DNA of 64,000 nt from JALHOP01 sp964484195 (GTDB lineage: Bacteria; Myxococcota; XYA12-FULL-58-9; JALHOP01). The notes below the pieces were generated by a model that was not told where the DNA came from, searched no databases, and saw nothing but the letters and a program-made list of their open reading frames with translations. The DNA lies in NCBI GenBank assembly GCA_964484195.1, contig CAZAER010000001.1, forward strand, positions 558,001-622,000. The letters are read 5' to 3'. Shown one piece after another: positions 9,426 to 18,523 of the stretch (position 1 is its first letter; every line of letters begins with the position of its first letter). Made by a program: the position numbers and the translations under genes.

Positions 9426-9656
9426 CTAGACGCTGGTGTCGCGTCCGCCGCAGCGGTCGTAGCCATCTTCGTGGAAGTGGGCGTCACCGCGCTGTTGCTG
9501 CGCATCTTCGAGAGCGAAGATGGCGCGCGGCGCGTTGGGGCCCGGTTCCTGGAAGGCGGTGATACGGTCTCGAGAAGCGCTGCAGTCGCGACTGCACGCA
9601 GGAGTACTGTCGGGCAGGCTTTGGGACGCCTGCGCCTTGGTGGCGGTGGTTTTCAT
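9426..9656 (-). CDS. Small hypothetical protein, unknown function
   Basis: A candidate 76-residue gene starting with ATG (MKTTATKAQASQ). Roughly three quarters of its codons end in G or C, as in the surrounding genes, which favours real coding. The C-terminal half contains RITAFQEPGPNAPRAIF and an HFHEDGYDRCGG tail with possible metal-binding His/Cys. It lies 71 bases downstream of the same-strand lipoprotein gene and may share its transcript. There is no clear ribosome site. It could be spurious. Confidence 0.4.
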   Translation of the reverse strand: MKTTATKAQASQSLPDSTPACSRDCSASRDRITAFQEPGPNAPRAIFALEDAQQQRGDAHFHEDGYDRCGGRDTSV

Positions 9657-9727
9657 GGTAACGCGCACTTTCGGCTAGCAAGTCGCGGCTGTTGCTCGAT
9701 TCTGCCCACCGACGCCCTGACTTCGGC

Positions 9728-10411
9728 TCAGGGCTTGGCGCTGGGCGCCGGAGGCGGAGTGAGCTCGGGATCTGGTGGTGCCGGCACGGTCTCCGGAGCA
9801 GGCACGCTGCCCGTGGTCCGCCGCTCCCACTTGTCGACGACGCCATCGTTGTCGTTGTCGGTGCCGATGCGCTCGAGCTTGCCGCCTTCGTAGTACTCCC
9901 AGGCGTCGACCTTGCCGTCGCCATTCCGATCGGTCTCGACGCGGCCGAGCTTATTGTCCGCGTAGTAGCGGACAATCTCGGGCTTGCCGTCGTAGTCGAG
10001 GTCGATCTCCTTGCGCACGAGCTGCGCCGCTTCGAAGAACGCGAGCTCGTCATAGCGCCCATCGAAGTCGAGGTCGGTGCGCTCCTCGGTGACTTGGTTC
10101 TTACCGTCGTAGAGGCGGATCACGTCGACCTTGCCGTCGTGATTGAGGTCGATGTCCTTGCGCACCAGTTGCTCGACGCTCTGGCCGGCAGCGGCGGGGT
10201 CGGGGGCGACGCGGTAGAACTTGAAGACGTCGGGCTTCTTGTCGCGATTGAGGTCGAAGCTCTTGAGCTCGAGGCTGCGTTCCTTGGCGTAGGCTTCGCG
10301 GTCGTCCGTCGCGGCGGACGTGGCTTCGAGAACCGCGGCCTTGGGGGCGTTGCCGGCGCGACCGCAGCCGATGAACATGCCTAAGACCAGCAGCCCGAGC
10401 GACTTCCGCAT
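9728..10411 (-). CDS. Lipoprotein with Asp-rich calcium-binding-type repeats
   Basis: A 227-residue lipoprotein: MRKSLGLLVLGMFIGC is a type II signal. From about residue 50 to 195 it carries some six repeats built on D-x-[DN]-x-[DN]-G-x-x-D, for example DLNRDKKPDVFKFY, DLNHDGKVDVIRLY, DLDYDGKPEIVRYY and DNDNDGVVDKWE. These loops resemble EF-hand, dockerin or integrin-type calcium sites alternating with beta strands. The C terminus is Pro/Ala-rich (about 200-227). The start is the ATG next to an in-frame GTG. Likely a periplasmic or surface calcium-stabilised protein; its partner is unknown. Confidence 0.8.
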   Translation of the reverse strand: MRKSLGLLVLGMFIGCGRAGNAPKAAVLEATSAATDDREAYAKERSLELKSFDLNRDKKPDVFKFYRVAPDPAAAGQSVEQLVRKDIDLNHDGKVDVIRLYDGKNQVTEERTDLDFDGRYDELAFFEAAQLVRKEIDLDYDGKPEIVRYYADNKLGRVETDRNGDGKVDAWEYYEGGKLERIGTDNDNDGVVDKWERRTTGSVPAPETVPAPPDPELTPPPAPSAKP

Positions 10412-10454
10412 CACTGGGTTGTGCGGCAGAAGTCGCCGGGCTGCAAGGCGTCGC

Positions 10455-11057
10455 TTAGTTGTAGGTGAGCGTCGCGACGACGGCCGGCGCGATGGTCGAG
10501 AACCCGACGCCGCCGATCGAAAACGCTCCGTAGCTCAGGCGGCCCATGACGCCGAAGCTCCACTCGTCGGAGATGAAGAAGTCATAACCGGCGCCGAGGC
10601 CGAGGATGAGACCGGTCGGGTCACTGCCGCCGACACCGCCCGCGGTCGAGGTCTCGAGACCACCCCAACCGGCGTAGCCTTGGAGGTGGAGGCCGCCTTC
10701 GGGCTGCAGGTAGTAGTCGGCAAAGCCCACGAGGCCGATGAGGAACTGCTTGAAGTCGGCATTGACGTCGGTGCCGTTGAATTCTGCACCCGGCGAGGGA
10801 GCGGTATCGAAGATGAGACCGCCACCGATGCTGAGCCCATCGATGAAGGCGCTACGCCCGAGGAGCAGAGCCGCGGGGACGGTGAGACCAGAATACGACT
10901 GGTCGACCCCGCCTGACGACGCTGACGAGCTGTAGTAACCGAGGCCGCCTTGCAACTGCATGTAGAACCCGTCGTGTTTCCCCGGGTCCGCCATAGCGAC
11001 GCTGGACGTGAACGACAGCAACGATGCAAAGCCTAGCGTAATCGCTCCGCGCTTCAT
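10455..11057 (-). CDS. Putative small outer-membrane beta-barrel protein
   Basis: A 200-residue protein with a Sec signal (MKRGAITLGFASLLSFTSSV, cleavage near AMA-DP). The mature part alternates hydrophobic and Gly/Ser/Tyr-rich strands (FYMQLQGGLGYY, GGLHLQGYAGWGG, GLILGLGAGYDFF) and ends in an aromatic-type strand, VVATLTYN. This is typical of 8-stranded barrels of the OmpW/porin-like type. AGGAG lies about 10 bases before the ATG. It is transcribed divergently from the ribbon-helix-helix gene across a 218-base gap containing a perfect dyad. Function unknown. Confidence 0.75.
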   Translation of the reverse strand: MKRGAITLGFASLLSFTSSVAMADPGKHDGFYMQLQGGLGYYSSSASSGGVDQSYSGLTVPAALLLGRSAFIDGLSIGGGLIFDTAPSPGAEFNGTDVNADFKQFLIGLVGFADYYLQPEGGLHLQGYAGWGGLETSTAGGVGGSDPTGLILGLGAGYDFFISDEWSFGVMGRLSYGAFSIGGVGFSTIAPAVVATLTYN

Positions 11058-11166
11058 CTGACCGAGCTCCTAGCTGGGCGAAGGGTGAGTCGTTCGCCCG
11101 GCATAGCGACGGCGAGAGCGCTGGCCGGATTCACGCGCGTTGTCCGCTATAAAAAACAGAAATGGA

Positions 11167-11178
11167 TCGAAAATTCGA
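11167..11178. promoter_or_regulatory. Perfect dyad TCGAA-AA-TTCGA in divergent intergenic region
   Basis: Inverted repeat of two 5-bp arms around AA, in the 218-base region between the divergent outer-membrane protein gene and the ribbon-helix-helix gene. It is AT-rich for this genome and next to GTCCGCTATAAAAAA. It may be an operator, possibly for the adjacent regulator; this is inference. Confidence 0.35.
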
Positions 11179-11238
11179 CGATGTGAGCCACCTCACGCTC
11201 GATGTAGGTGCCGGTGGACGGCCCGGGGCGTCAGAGCG

Positions 11239-11268
11239 TTGACACTCGAGGGGCCGCGCTCGTAGGGT
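11239..11268 (+). promoter_or_regulatory. Promoter of the ribbon-helix-helix gene, probably leaderless
   Basis: TTGACA (11239-11244), an 18-base spacer and TAGGGT (11263-11268). The GTG start lies only 8 bases after the -10 element, so the transcript would start at or next to the start codon. No ribosome site is present, which fits a leaderless mRNA. Confidence 0.5.
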
Positions 11269-11275
11269 CCGCGGC

Positions 11276-11452
11276 GTGTCCGACAAGAAGATATCGACGA
11301 CGGTCTACCTGACGCCGGAGCAACACGCGCGACTCAAGCAGCTCCACGCGCGCACCAAGGTGCCGGTCGCCGAATACATCCGCGAAGGCATCGACCTCGT
11401 CCTCAAGCAGCACGCCGACAAGCTGCCCGGTCAGCTCAAGTTGGTCGATTGA
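11276..11452 (+). CDS. Ribbon-helix-helix (CopG/MetJ-type) DNA-binding protein
   Basis: A 58-residue gene starting with GTG (SDKKISTTVYLTPEQHARLK). The N-terminal strand STTVYLTPEQ is the DNA-contacting ribbon. Helix A (EQHARLKQLHARTK) and helix B (PVAEYIREGIDLVLKQH) complete the RHH fold. Such proteins bind operators as dimers of dimers and repress transcription. No toxin gene is adjacent, so this is more likely an autonomous regulator than an antitoxin. The 3' end overlaps the convergent gene by 17 bases. A consensus-like promoter sits immediately upstream. Confidence 0.8.
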   Translation: MSDKKISTTVYLTPEQHARLKQLHARTKVPVAEYIREGIDLVLKQHADKLPGQLKLVD

Positions 11453-11882
11453 GTCGAACGACGAAACAAGTCGCCGGCTCGCCATGGAGCTGCGTGGGAT
11501 AGGCCTCGGCTCTCGCGTCCTTGAGATGGGCTTCGAGCGCGGCGCGTAGGCCTGCCTGTGAAGGCGAGTCCGCTATCGTGACCTCGTAGGCGCGGTGGTT
11601 TGCGAGGAGCGCGCGCTGCACGTCGCCGATGATGGTGGTGGCGGCGACCGCGTTCAGTGGGCCGGTGCCGAAGTCGTCGATGTCGACCGTGGCGAAGGCC
11701 TTCTCGCGATCGACGGCGATGTGCACACCGATCACGTAGTTGCGAACCGATGACTCGCGGCTCGCCAGGCGATTCCCCGCAAGCCCTTCGGTGAACTTGC
11801 GGCCCTCGGGGGTCGCCGCGCGCAGGTTCCAGGTCTTGGTGGAGATGGCGTTGGGCACCTCGTACATATGCGCTTGGGGCAT
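11436..11882 (-). CDS. Hypothetical cytoplasmic protein
   Basis: A 148-residue protein with no signal peptide or membrane span and no family I recognise. It contains two Ile/Val-rich strand patterns (YVIGVHIAVD, KAFATVDIDDFG) and two Ala-rich helices, suggesting an alpha/beta fold. An internal ATG five codons in (MYEVPNA) is an alternative start. It ends 17 bases inside the convergent ribbon-helix-helix gene, so the two transcripts overlap at their 3' ends. Confidence 0.65.
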   Translation of the reverse strand: MPQAHMYEVPNAISTKTWNLRAATPEGRKFTEGLAGNRLASRESSVRNYVIGVHIAVDREKAFATVDIDDFGTGPLNAVAATTIIGDVQRALLANHRAYEVTIADSPSQAGLRAALEAHLKDARAEAYPTQLHGEPATCFVVRLNRPT

Positions 11883-12004
11883 TTTTGGGCTGTCGCCGCG
11901 AATTCCGCCGAAAAAGCGGCGATTGACGCAACCGGCCGCACCGGCTGCCGATACTAGCTACAGAACGGCCGATATTGGCCGATTTGTACGAGGAAAAGCC
12001 CGCC

Positions 12005-12352
12005 ATGGCCGAAACGCATACCTGTACTTGGTCCCCCGCAGTTGGTCGCGCCACCGTCACGCGCAACGGCAACGAGCTCTCCTTCCAGCACACCGCGAAC
12101 CCCGACCTCGGCGCCATCGCCAGCGCGCCGTTCGACGTTCGCCGCACGTATAACCTCGCGGATCGCAATGCCCCGGTGAAGGTGCAAGACTTGGCGTTCG
12201 GCCGCCAACGTGGTGAAGACCGCTTCGAGACCATCAGCCGCAACGATGGCTTCAGCATCGCCTACAACCGTTGTGTGAACGATATGAAGTCGCGTGGCGG
12301 GGTGCCTGTCGACTTTCTCCGAGCGGTTCGATCCATCGCCCATCGGTATTAG
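12005..12352 (+). CDS. Hypothetical small protein
   Basis: A 115-residue protein. The start is the ATG giving MAETHTCTWSP, because GAGGAAAAG lies at a suitable distance upstream; an earlier in-frame start would add ten residues. No signal or membrane segment is seen. The N-terminal half is beta-rich (GRATVTRNGNELSFQH) and the C-terminal half has a likely helix (CVNDMKSRGGVPVDFLRAV). Two Cys residues are present. I recognise no family. It lies just upstream of lepA on the same strand, with a 52-base gap. Confidence 0.6.
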   Translation: MAETHTCTWSPAVGRATVTRNGNELSFQHTANPDLGAIASAPFDVRRTYNLADRNAPVKVQDLAFGRQRGEDRFETISRNDGFSIAYNRCVNDMKSRGGVPVDFLRAVRSIAHRY

Positions 12353-12404
12353 CTACCGCTAGCCTTCACGAAGCCAGGTCGTTCCTGTATGACGCGCCGG
12401 CCAA

Positions 12405-14204
<1,800 letters not shown>

Positions 14205-14429
14205 TCAGGGCGGCGGCATGTTGATGGTGTTCGGCGCGTCGTTCGGACCGATCTGACGCGGGCCGACACCCTGCTCGCAAGCGCAGACCTTGCAGCCGCG
14301 CGCGTCGGTGTCGCAGACCTGCTGACCACCGTCTGCGCAAGCAAAGCGCGCCTGCTTGCCGCAAGCATCGGGATCTCTGTGCGCGCAGCCTGCGAGCGCC
14401 AACAGCAAACAGCTCACCCAGAGCCTCAT
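14205..14429 (-). CDS. Small Cys-rich lipoprotein (tandem copy 2)
   Basis: A 74-residue lipoprotein: MRLWVSCLLLALAGC has a lipobox LAGC, and GAAGGAG lies just before the ATG. The mature part has eight Cys including the lipid Cys, with the block GGQQVCDTDARGCKVCACE. The gene 11 bases upstream encodes the same block, so the two are a tandem duplication. The Cys spacing suggests a small disulfide-bonded or metal-binding domain in the periplasm or outer membrane. Function unknown. Confidence 0.75.
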   Translation of the reverse strand: MRLWVSCLLLALAGCAHRDPDACGKQARFACADGGQQVCDTDARGCKVCACEQGVGPRQIGPNDAPNTINMPPP

Positions 14430-14440
14430 GCACGACTCCT

Positions 14441-14656
14441 TCAGCGGGGTGCGCGCGGATCGGACACGCGATCGGGCACGACCTGGCCATCGCGCTGCGT
14501 GCTTTCGCACGAACAGACCTGACAGCCGCGGGCGTCGGTGGTGCAGACCTCTTGGCCGCCGATGCACCAGGGCTTGTATTCGGTGCAACCATTCGCCGTC
14601 GTGTGCGCGCAGCTCGCTATAGCGAACAACGCGGACAAGGCGAGGAAAAGCCTCAA
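14441..14656 (-). CDS. Small Cys-rich lipoprotein (tandem copy 1)
   Basis: A 71-residue lipoprotein with the signal MRLFLALSALFAIASC. The mature part contains CTEYKPWCIGGQEVCTTDAR, then GCQVCSCES, which aligns with the downstream copy. Its ATG overlaps the stop of the upstream gene (14653-15009) by four bases, so translation is probably coupled. An exact CGCTATAGCG palindrome falls in its signal-peptide region. Function unknown. Confidence 0.75.
   Translation of the reverse strand: MRLFLALSALFAIASCAHTTANGCTEYKPWCIGGQEVCTTDARGCQVCSCESTQRDGQVVPDRVSDPRAPR
14615..14624. repeat. Dispersed palindrome CGCTATAGCG, copy 2
   Basis: Exact copy inside the signal-peptide region of the small Cys lipoprotein gene. 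It extends to TCGCTATAGCGA (14614-14625). Confidence 0.6.
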
Positions 14657-15009
14657 GCAGCCGCACCGTGCGAGACACGCACCAAGCGCACGGCGCCGAG
14701 GTCCGACACTTCGATGGCGTAACCTTGCGGCACCACCGTTTGGCCGGGCTCGTACATCACCGCGCGCACCGCGTCGGTGAAGCTCTTCAAGCCGTCGCCT
14801 TGGAGACGGTCGCGCATCGCGACCAGCACGGTCTGCGGACTGTTGCGGGTGAAGTGATCGATGACGTTCTGAGGCGACGCGGTGAGGCGTCCTGCAGCGG
14901 CGCGGATGGCCTCGACCTCGCTATTCATCACGTGCTCCATGCGGTCGACGTCGATGTCGCCGAGAAGCTCATCGTGAGCGATGCGGGGGAGGGAGCGGGA
15001 CATGGCCAT
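14653..15009 (-). CDS. Hypothetical cytoplasmic protein
   Basis: A 118-residue protein, mainly helical in its first two thirds (MEHVMNSEVEAIRAAAGRL, SPQTVLVAMRDRLQ), with a beta-rich end (GYAIEVSDLGAVRLVRVSH). No signal peptide is seen. GGAG lies eight bases before the first ATG; a second ATG two codons later is possible. It is the first gene of a three-gene same-strand run with the two small Cys lipoproteins. I recognise no family. Confidence 0.65.
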   Translation of the reverse strand: MAMSRSLPRIAHDELLGDIDVDRMEHVMNSEVEAIRAAAGRLTASPQNVIDHFTRNSPQTVLVAMRDRLQGDGLKSFTDAVRAVMYEPGQTVVPQGYAIEVSDLGAVRLVRVSHGAAA

Positions 15010-15080
15010 CTAGAATACTCCAAACGTGTGGAATCGCCCATCTCTTGCGCGGATGAGCCTCACACGCCATCTTGCGGGCC

Positions 15081-15614
15081 ATGCGGGTAGGCGCCTGGTG
15101 CCTTACGTTTCTGACCCTGTCGGCGTGTGCGAAGGACCCAACGGCACCTACAGAGATCTACTTGAATGTCGCGTCGACAATCCGCGACGTCGATAGAGTG
15201 GTCTTAAATGCGCGAAGTCGCGAAGGAATCGTCGATCAAATCGAGCGAGAGACGCGCGATCGCGACATCAATATCGACCCTTTGATCGTGCGCCTGATCC
15301 CCAGCGTCGGCCTGGGCCTCGAGATCATCCTTCTGGCGGAGGGCTACAAGGACGGCCAACCGGTGGTTTCGGTCGGCCAAGAGCTCGATTTCCAGGAGAA
15401 TAACCGTCGCGACCTCGAGATCGTCATGAACGAGAGCTTCTTCGAGGACGACTTCGACAACGACGGCTATCGGCTATGCGGCACCGGTCCCGCCAACAGC
15501 GACGAACCGTGTGACTGCGAAGACAACCTCGCCGAGGCGAATCCGTTTCGCCAAGAACGGTGCGGCAATGGGGTCGACGACGACTGCAACGGCGAGCCCG
15601 ATGATGGCTGTTGA
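15081..15614 (+). CDS. Lipoprotein with C-terminal MopE-type metal-binding motif
   Basis: A 177-residue lipoprotein. The ATG gives MRVGAWCLTFLTLSAC, a type II signal with the lipobox LSAC. The middle (about 25-115) is a beta-rich domain without recognised family. The C terminus holds DDFDNDGYRLCG, then CDCEDN and CGNGVDDDCNGEPDDGC, the Cys/Asp pattern of the copper-binding MopE-type motif, abundant in myxobacterial surface proteins. Likely exported and calcium- or copper-binding. It is divergent from the gene at 14653-15009 across a 71-base gap. Confidence 0.8.
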   Translation: MRVGAWCLTFLTLSACAKDPTAPTEIYLNVASTIRDVDRVVLNARSREGIVDQIERETRDRDINIDPLIVRLIPSVGLGLEIILLAEGYKDGQPVVSVGQELDFQENNRRDLEIVMNESFFEDDFDNDGYRLCGTGPANSDEPCDCEDNLAEANPFRQERCGNGVDDDCNGEPDDGC

Positions 15615-15717
15615 TCGCGGGAAAATACCCGACCTGCGCCGCGGGCTTGCGGACACACGCGCCGGTACAGCATAAGCCCCGGGAGCGGGTAAATCGTGGT
15701 CAGCATCAAGGATAACG

Positions 15718-16653
15718 ATGTCGGGTGTATCGGTCCCATTCATGCTCGACCCTAAGCTGCGCGACGCACGGCGCCTGGCGCGCCAACGCGTCAAAGAGGC
15801 GCACAAGCTCTTGCGGCGCGCCAAGAACGGCGTCTCCGAGAGCACACGCGGCGCCATCCGCGGCAGCGCCGACGAAACCGCCGAGCTCGCCCGCGGCGAC
15901 AACGCCGAGCACATCACCCGCGCTAGCGATCACCTGAGCGAGCTCATCGACGCGGACCTCGGGTCGTACCGCAAGCCGGCGTGGCGCGAGTCGCTCGAGC
16001 AGATCATCGTCGCGGTGCTGGTCGCCTTGCTGCTGCGCTCGTTCGTCCTCGAGGCCTTCAAGATCCCGAGCGGCTCGATGATCCCGACGCTCGCGATTGG
16101 CGATCAGATCTTCGTGAACAAGTGGGTCTACGGCCTGCGGGTTCCGTTCACGTCGATTCGCATGGTGGACTTCGCGCCGCCGAAGAACGGTGACGTCGTC
16201 GTTTTCATCTTCCCGAACGAGCCTCACGAAGACTTCATCAAGCGCGTCATTGGCGTGCCCGGAGACAGCGTCGAAGTTCGCCGCGGCGTCGTCTTCGTGA
16301 ATGGTGTCGAGGTCGCACGCGAGGCGCGCGGCAATCTCGACGTCTGGGACCGCGAGACCAACAGCTCGGTCTGGAGCCAGCAGCACAGCGTCGCGTACAC
16401 CGAGCATCTCAACGGCAAGACGTACACGGTGCTCGAAGACCCCGCGGTGTCACAGCGCTCGAACAACTGGGGTCCACGCAAGGTACCCGAGGGTCAGATC
16501 TTCGTGATGGGCGACAACCGCGACCATTCGTACGACAGCCGCGCCTGGGGCATGGTGCCGCTCCAGAACGTCCTCGGCCGCGCGATGTTCGTCTGGTGGT
16601 CGTGGGGCAAAGACGGCCTCGACATCAAACGTTTGGGAACGTGGATTGAGTGA
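15718..16653 (+). CDS. lepB: Signal peptidase I
   Basis: A 311-residue membrane protease that cleaves Sec/Tat signal peptides. A charged N-terminal extension of about 90 residues precedes one membrane helix (EQIIVAVLVALLLRSFVLEA). The nucleophile is in PSGSMIPTL and the general base Lys in FIKRVIGVPGD. Box E (GDNRDHSYDSR) is intact. AAGG stands about ten bases before the ATG. Longer than the shortest SPase I proteins because of the N-terminal extension and an insert of about 50 residues (about 200-250). The stop overlaps the start of the SDR gene. Confidence 0.93.
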   Translation: MSGVSVPFMLDPKLRDARRLARQRVKEAHKLLRRAKNGVSESTRGAIRGSADETAELARGDNAEHITRASDHLSELIDADLGSYRKPAWRESLEQIIVAVLVALLLRSFVLEAFKIPSGSMIPTLAIGDQIFVNKWVYGLRVPFTSIRMVDFAPPKNGDVVVFIFPNEPHEDFIKRVIGVPGDSVEVRRGVVFVNGVEVAREARGNLDVWDRETNSSVWSQQHSVAYTEHLNGKTYTVLEDPAVSQRSNNWGPRKVPEGQIFVMGDNRDHSYDSRAWGMVPLQNVLGRAMFVWWSWGKDGLDIKRLGTWIE

Positions 16654-17386
16654 CCAGCCGGTCTTGAATGGCCGGGTGGCAGTCATTACCGGTGGCAGTC
16701 GCGGCGTTGGCTACGCGATAGCGCACGCGTTCGTCGCAGCCGGGGCCCGCGTTTTGGTGGTGTCGCGAAAAGCGGACGCCGTCCGTGATGCGGTGTCGCG
16801 CTTGTGTGCCGCCGGCGAAAAAGCGCGCGGCCTCGCTCTCGATGTCAACGGCCCCGACGCGGCTCAGCAGCTGACCGCTGAAGCGAACAAGGCTTTCGGG
16901 CGCGTCGACATCTTGGTGAACTGCGCCGGCGTTTGGGTCTACAAGCCACTGCTCGACCTGACGGCCTCCGACTGGGCCACCTCCCTCGCAACCAACCTCA
17001 CCGCCCCGTTCGTGCTCACCCAAGCCTTCGGCCGCGCCTTCGTCGCCCAAAAAGCCGGCGGCTGCATCATCAACATCACCTCGGTCCACGGCGCCATCGC
17101 CGACGCCAACGGCGCGGCGCAGAGCGCCTCGAAGTTCGGGCTCGAAGGCCTCACCAAGGCGGCAGCGGAAGCCCTGCGCCCCCACGACATCCGGGTCAAC
17201 GCGATTGCTCCAGGGGCGATCGAGCCAGACAGCCCGACAGCGCAGGGAGCCGGGCCGCGGGTGCGCGTGACGCAGGGAGATGTGGCGTCGCTGGCGGTGT
17301 ATCTCGCGAGCGATGCGGCGCGGACGATTACGGGGTCGACGATCGAGTTGTTTGGCGTAACGCGGCCGGCGTTGATGTTGGGGTGA
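16646..17386 (+). CDS. Short-chain dehydrogenase/reductase lacking the catalytic Tyr
   Basis: A 246-residue Rossmann protein. The start is TTG, overlapping the lepB stop by 8 bases, because homologues begin shortly before GRVAVITGG. The dinucleotide site TGGSRGVG, the adenine-site motif and NCAG are present, and the catalytic Ser is in NITSVHG. The YxxxK signature reads QSASK: codons CAG-AGC-GCC-TCG-AAG place Gln where the Tyr should be. Lys is kept. It may bind NAD(P) without normal oxidoreductase activity, or use another residue. Substrate unknown. Confidence 0.85.
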   Translation: MSDQPVLNGRVAVITGGSRGVGYAIAHAFVAAGARVLVVSRKADAVRDAVSRLCAAGEKARGLALDVNGPDAAQQLTAEANKAFGRVDILVNCAGVWVYKPLLDLTASDWATSLATNLTAPFVLTQAFGRAFVAQKAGGCIINITSVHGAIADANGAAQSASKFGLEGLTKAAAEALRPHDIRVNAIAPGAIEPDSPTAQGAGPRVRVTQGDVASLAVYLASDAARTITGSTIELFGVTRPALMLG

Positions 17387-17390
17387 GCGG

Positions 17391-18131
17391 CTACGGATGG
17401 TGCCGGAAATTGACGCGCCAGAAGACGTCGTGACCTGACGGGTTCCGAAAGGGGCGGCGTTGCAGCATGCCCTTCAAGCAACGGGTGAACTCGTTCGATG
17501 GGTCGTGGTCCGTGGGAACGCGGACGTCGGCCACGTTACCGTTGCCGTCGAGGTGCACGAGCAGACGTGTGTCGCTATGCGTGAAGTGAGCGCTACACGT
17601 GAACATCGCCGCCGCTCCTCGCTTCAGTATGGCGCTCTGCAGACTGCACTCCGTCGCGGTGTAAGGCCCAGACATGCGATTCGGGCCCAGCTCGATCTCG
17701 GCAATGCGCAGGCTCTCGTCGTGCGCTGCGAACCGCCAGGTGCTCACGCACATCGCGAGACACCGTGCGTAGCCAGGAGCCAAACTTTCGTCACCAACGA
17801 TGCGCACGGCTCTCGCGTAGCCGTCGCGCTCGACCCAGACGCGAAGGCCGACAGGACCGGCCGCATCGAATCCCGCGAAGCTTGCTGCCGCGGCGCAGGC
17901 GCGCAGGCCCGGCGCATTGAGCCGCCGGACACGTTCGATCTCGTCAGCAGACAGTGGCGAGTCCGTGGCAACGGGCAAGTCGGCCGCGACCAAGGTCTCC
18001 AGGTTGACCTGTTTGCTCCAGCAATCGATGGGCTGGACAAACGAAGGAACCTGGCATGGGTTCACGCTGGTCTTGCTATGGGCGCAGGCAGCGAAGGCGA
18101 GCATGCTGACGATGAGGGTTGCCCTTCGCAT
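17391..18131 (-). CDS. Hypothetical lipoprotein with TonB-like C-terminal repeats
   Basis: A 246-residue lipoprotein: MRRATLIVSMLAFAAC is a type II signal. The mature protein has two similar halves, each ending in a strand-loop-strand with a Cys. Half one is GLRVWVERDGYARAVRI, then CLAMCVSTWRF; half two is RLLVHLDGNGNVADVRV, then CLKGMLQRRPF. This pattern resembles the AgmX/TonB C-terminal fold common in myxobacteria, so a duplicated domain is likely. It is convergent with the SDR gene (4-base gap). Partner unknown. Confidence 0.75.
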   Translation of the reverse strand: MRRATLIVSMLAFAACAHSKTSVNPCQVPSFVQPIDCWSKQVNLETLVAADLPVATDSPLSADEIERVRRLNAPGLRACAAAASFAGFDAAGPVGLRVWVERDGYARAVRIVGDESLAPGYARCLAMCVSTWRFAAHDESLRIAEIELGPNRMSGPYTATECSLQSAILKRGAAAMFTCSAHFTHSDTRLLVHLDGNGNVADVRVPTDHDPSNEFTRCLKGMLQRRPFRNPSGHDVFWRVNFRHHP

Positions 18132-18162
18132 GCCGTGTTGTAGCAGGAATGATTGCGTGACT

Positions 18163-18176
18163 CCGCACTGGTGCGG
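18163..18176. promoter_or_regulatory. Palindrome CCGCACTGGTGCGG (operator-like, site 1)
   Basis: A 14-bp dyad with one imperfect central pair, flanked on the left by TGACT. It repeats at 18351-18366 with the same left flank, GACT. It lies about 32 bases upstream of the minus-strand lipoprotein gene. Confidence 0.45.
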
Positions 18177-18350
18177 TGGTGCTTAGCGTGACACCGCCAA
18201 AACGTACCTCCTCATGAGGACAGCGCGGCGCGGCGGCTCAAGTGTGCGGAGCTCCTGGCGCGGTATCCGGGGACGCTGACGCCACTCGTGATGCGAGCTC
18301 GCGAGCGGCCGCAGGACGACATTTCGTCAGGCATTCGCAGCGTGGCTGAC

Positions 18351-18366
18351 TCCGCACCGGTGCGGA
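18351..18366. promoter_or_regulatory. Perfect palindrome TCCGCACCGGTGCGGA (operator-like, site 2)
   Basis: A 16-bp perfect palindrome, also within GCTGACTCCGCACCGG, about 158 bases before the macroglobulin ATG. It shares the CCGCAC-N2-GTGCGG arms with site 1, 188 bases away. It could be a repressor operator pair or a stem-loop. Confidence 0.45.
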
Positions 18367-18523
18367 GCTGACAGGGTGGCGGAGGCGGTCGAGCGCAGTC
18401 GGCGAATAGCAGCGTGAGGCCCGTGGTTGCTGGGTAGTCGGGCGGGCTTGCGTGGGTCTTTTTCACGTACACCCGACCTCGGGACCTCGAGTATGGTGGC
18501 CACCTCCCAGGAGCCGTCCTTCC

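Larger units (their letters stand above)
18132..18523. other. Intergenic region with two related palindromes
   Basis: 392 bases between the divergent lipoprotein gene and the macroglobulin gene. I see no convincing coding sequence. The one long reading frame on the minus strand runs far into the macroglobulin gene and lacks protein-like features. Two GC-rich palindromes, at 18163-18176 and 18351-18366, are the only clear structures. The ribosome site AGGAG lies about 10 bases before the macroglobulin ATG. Confidence 0.6.

Noticed and set aside
11276..11452. Antitoxin of a toxin-antitoxin pair
   Set aside because: No ParE, RelE or Fic-like toxin gene is adjacent; the neighbour at 11436 is convergent and does not resemble one.
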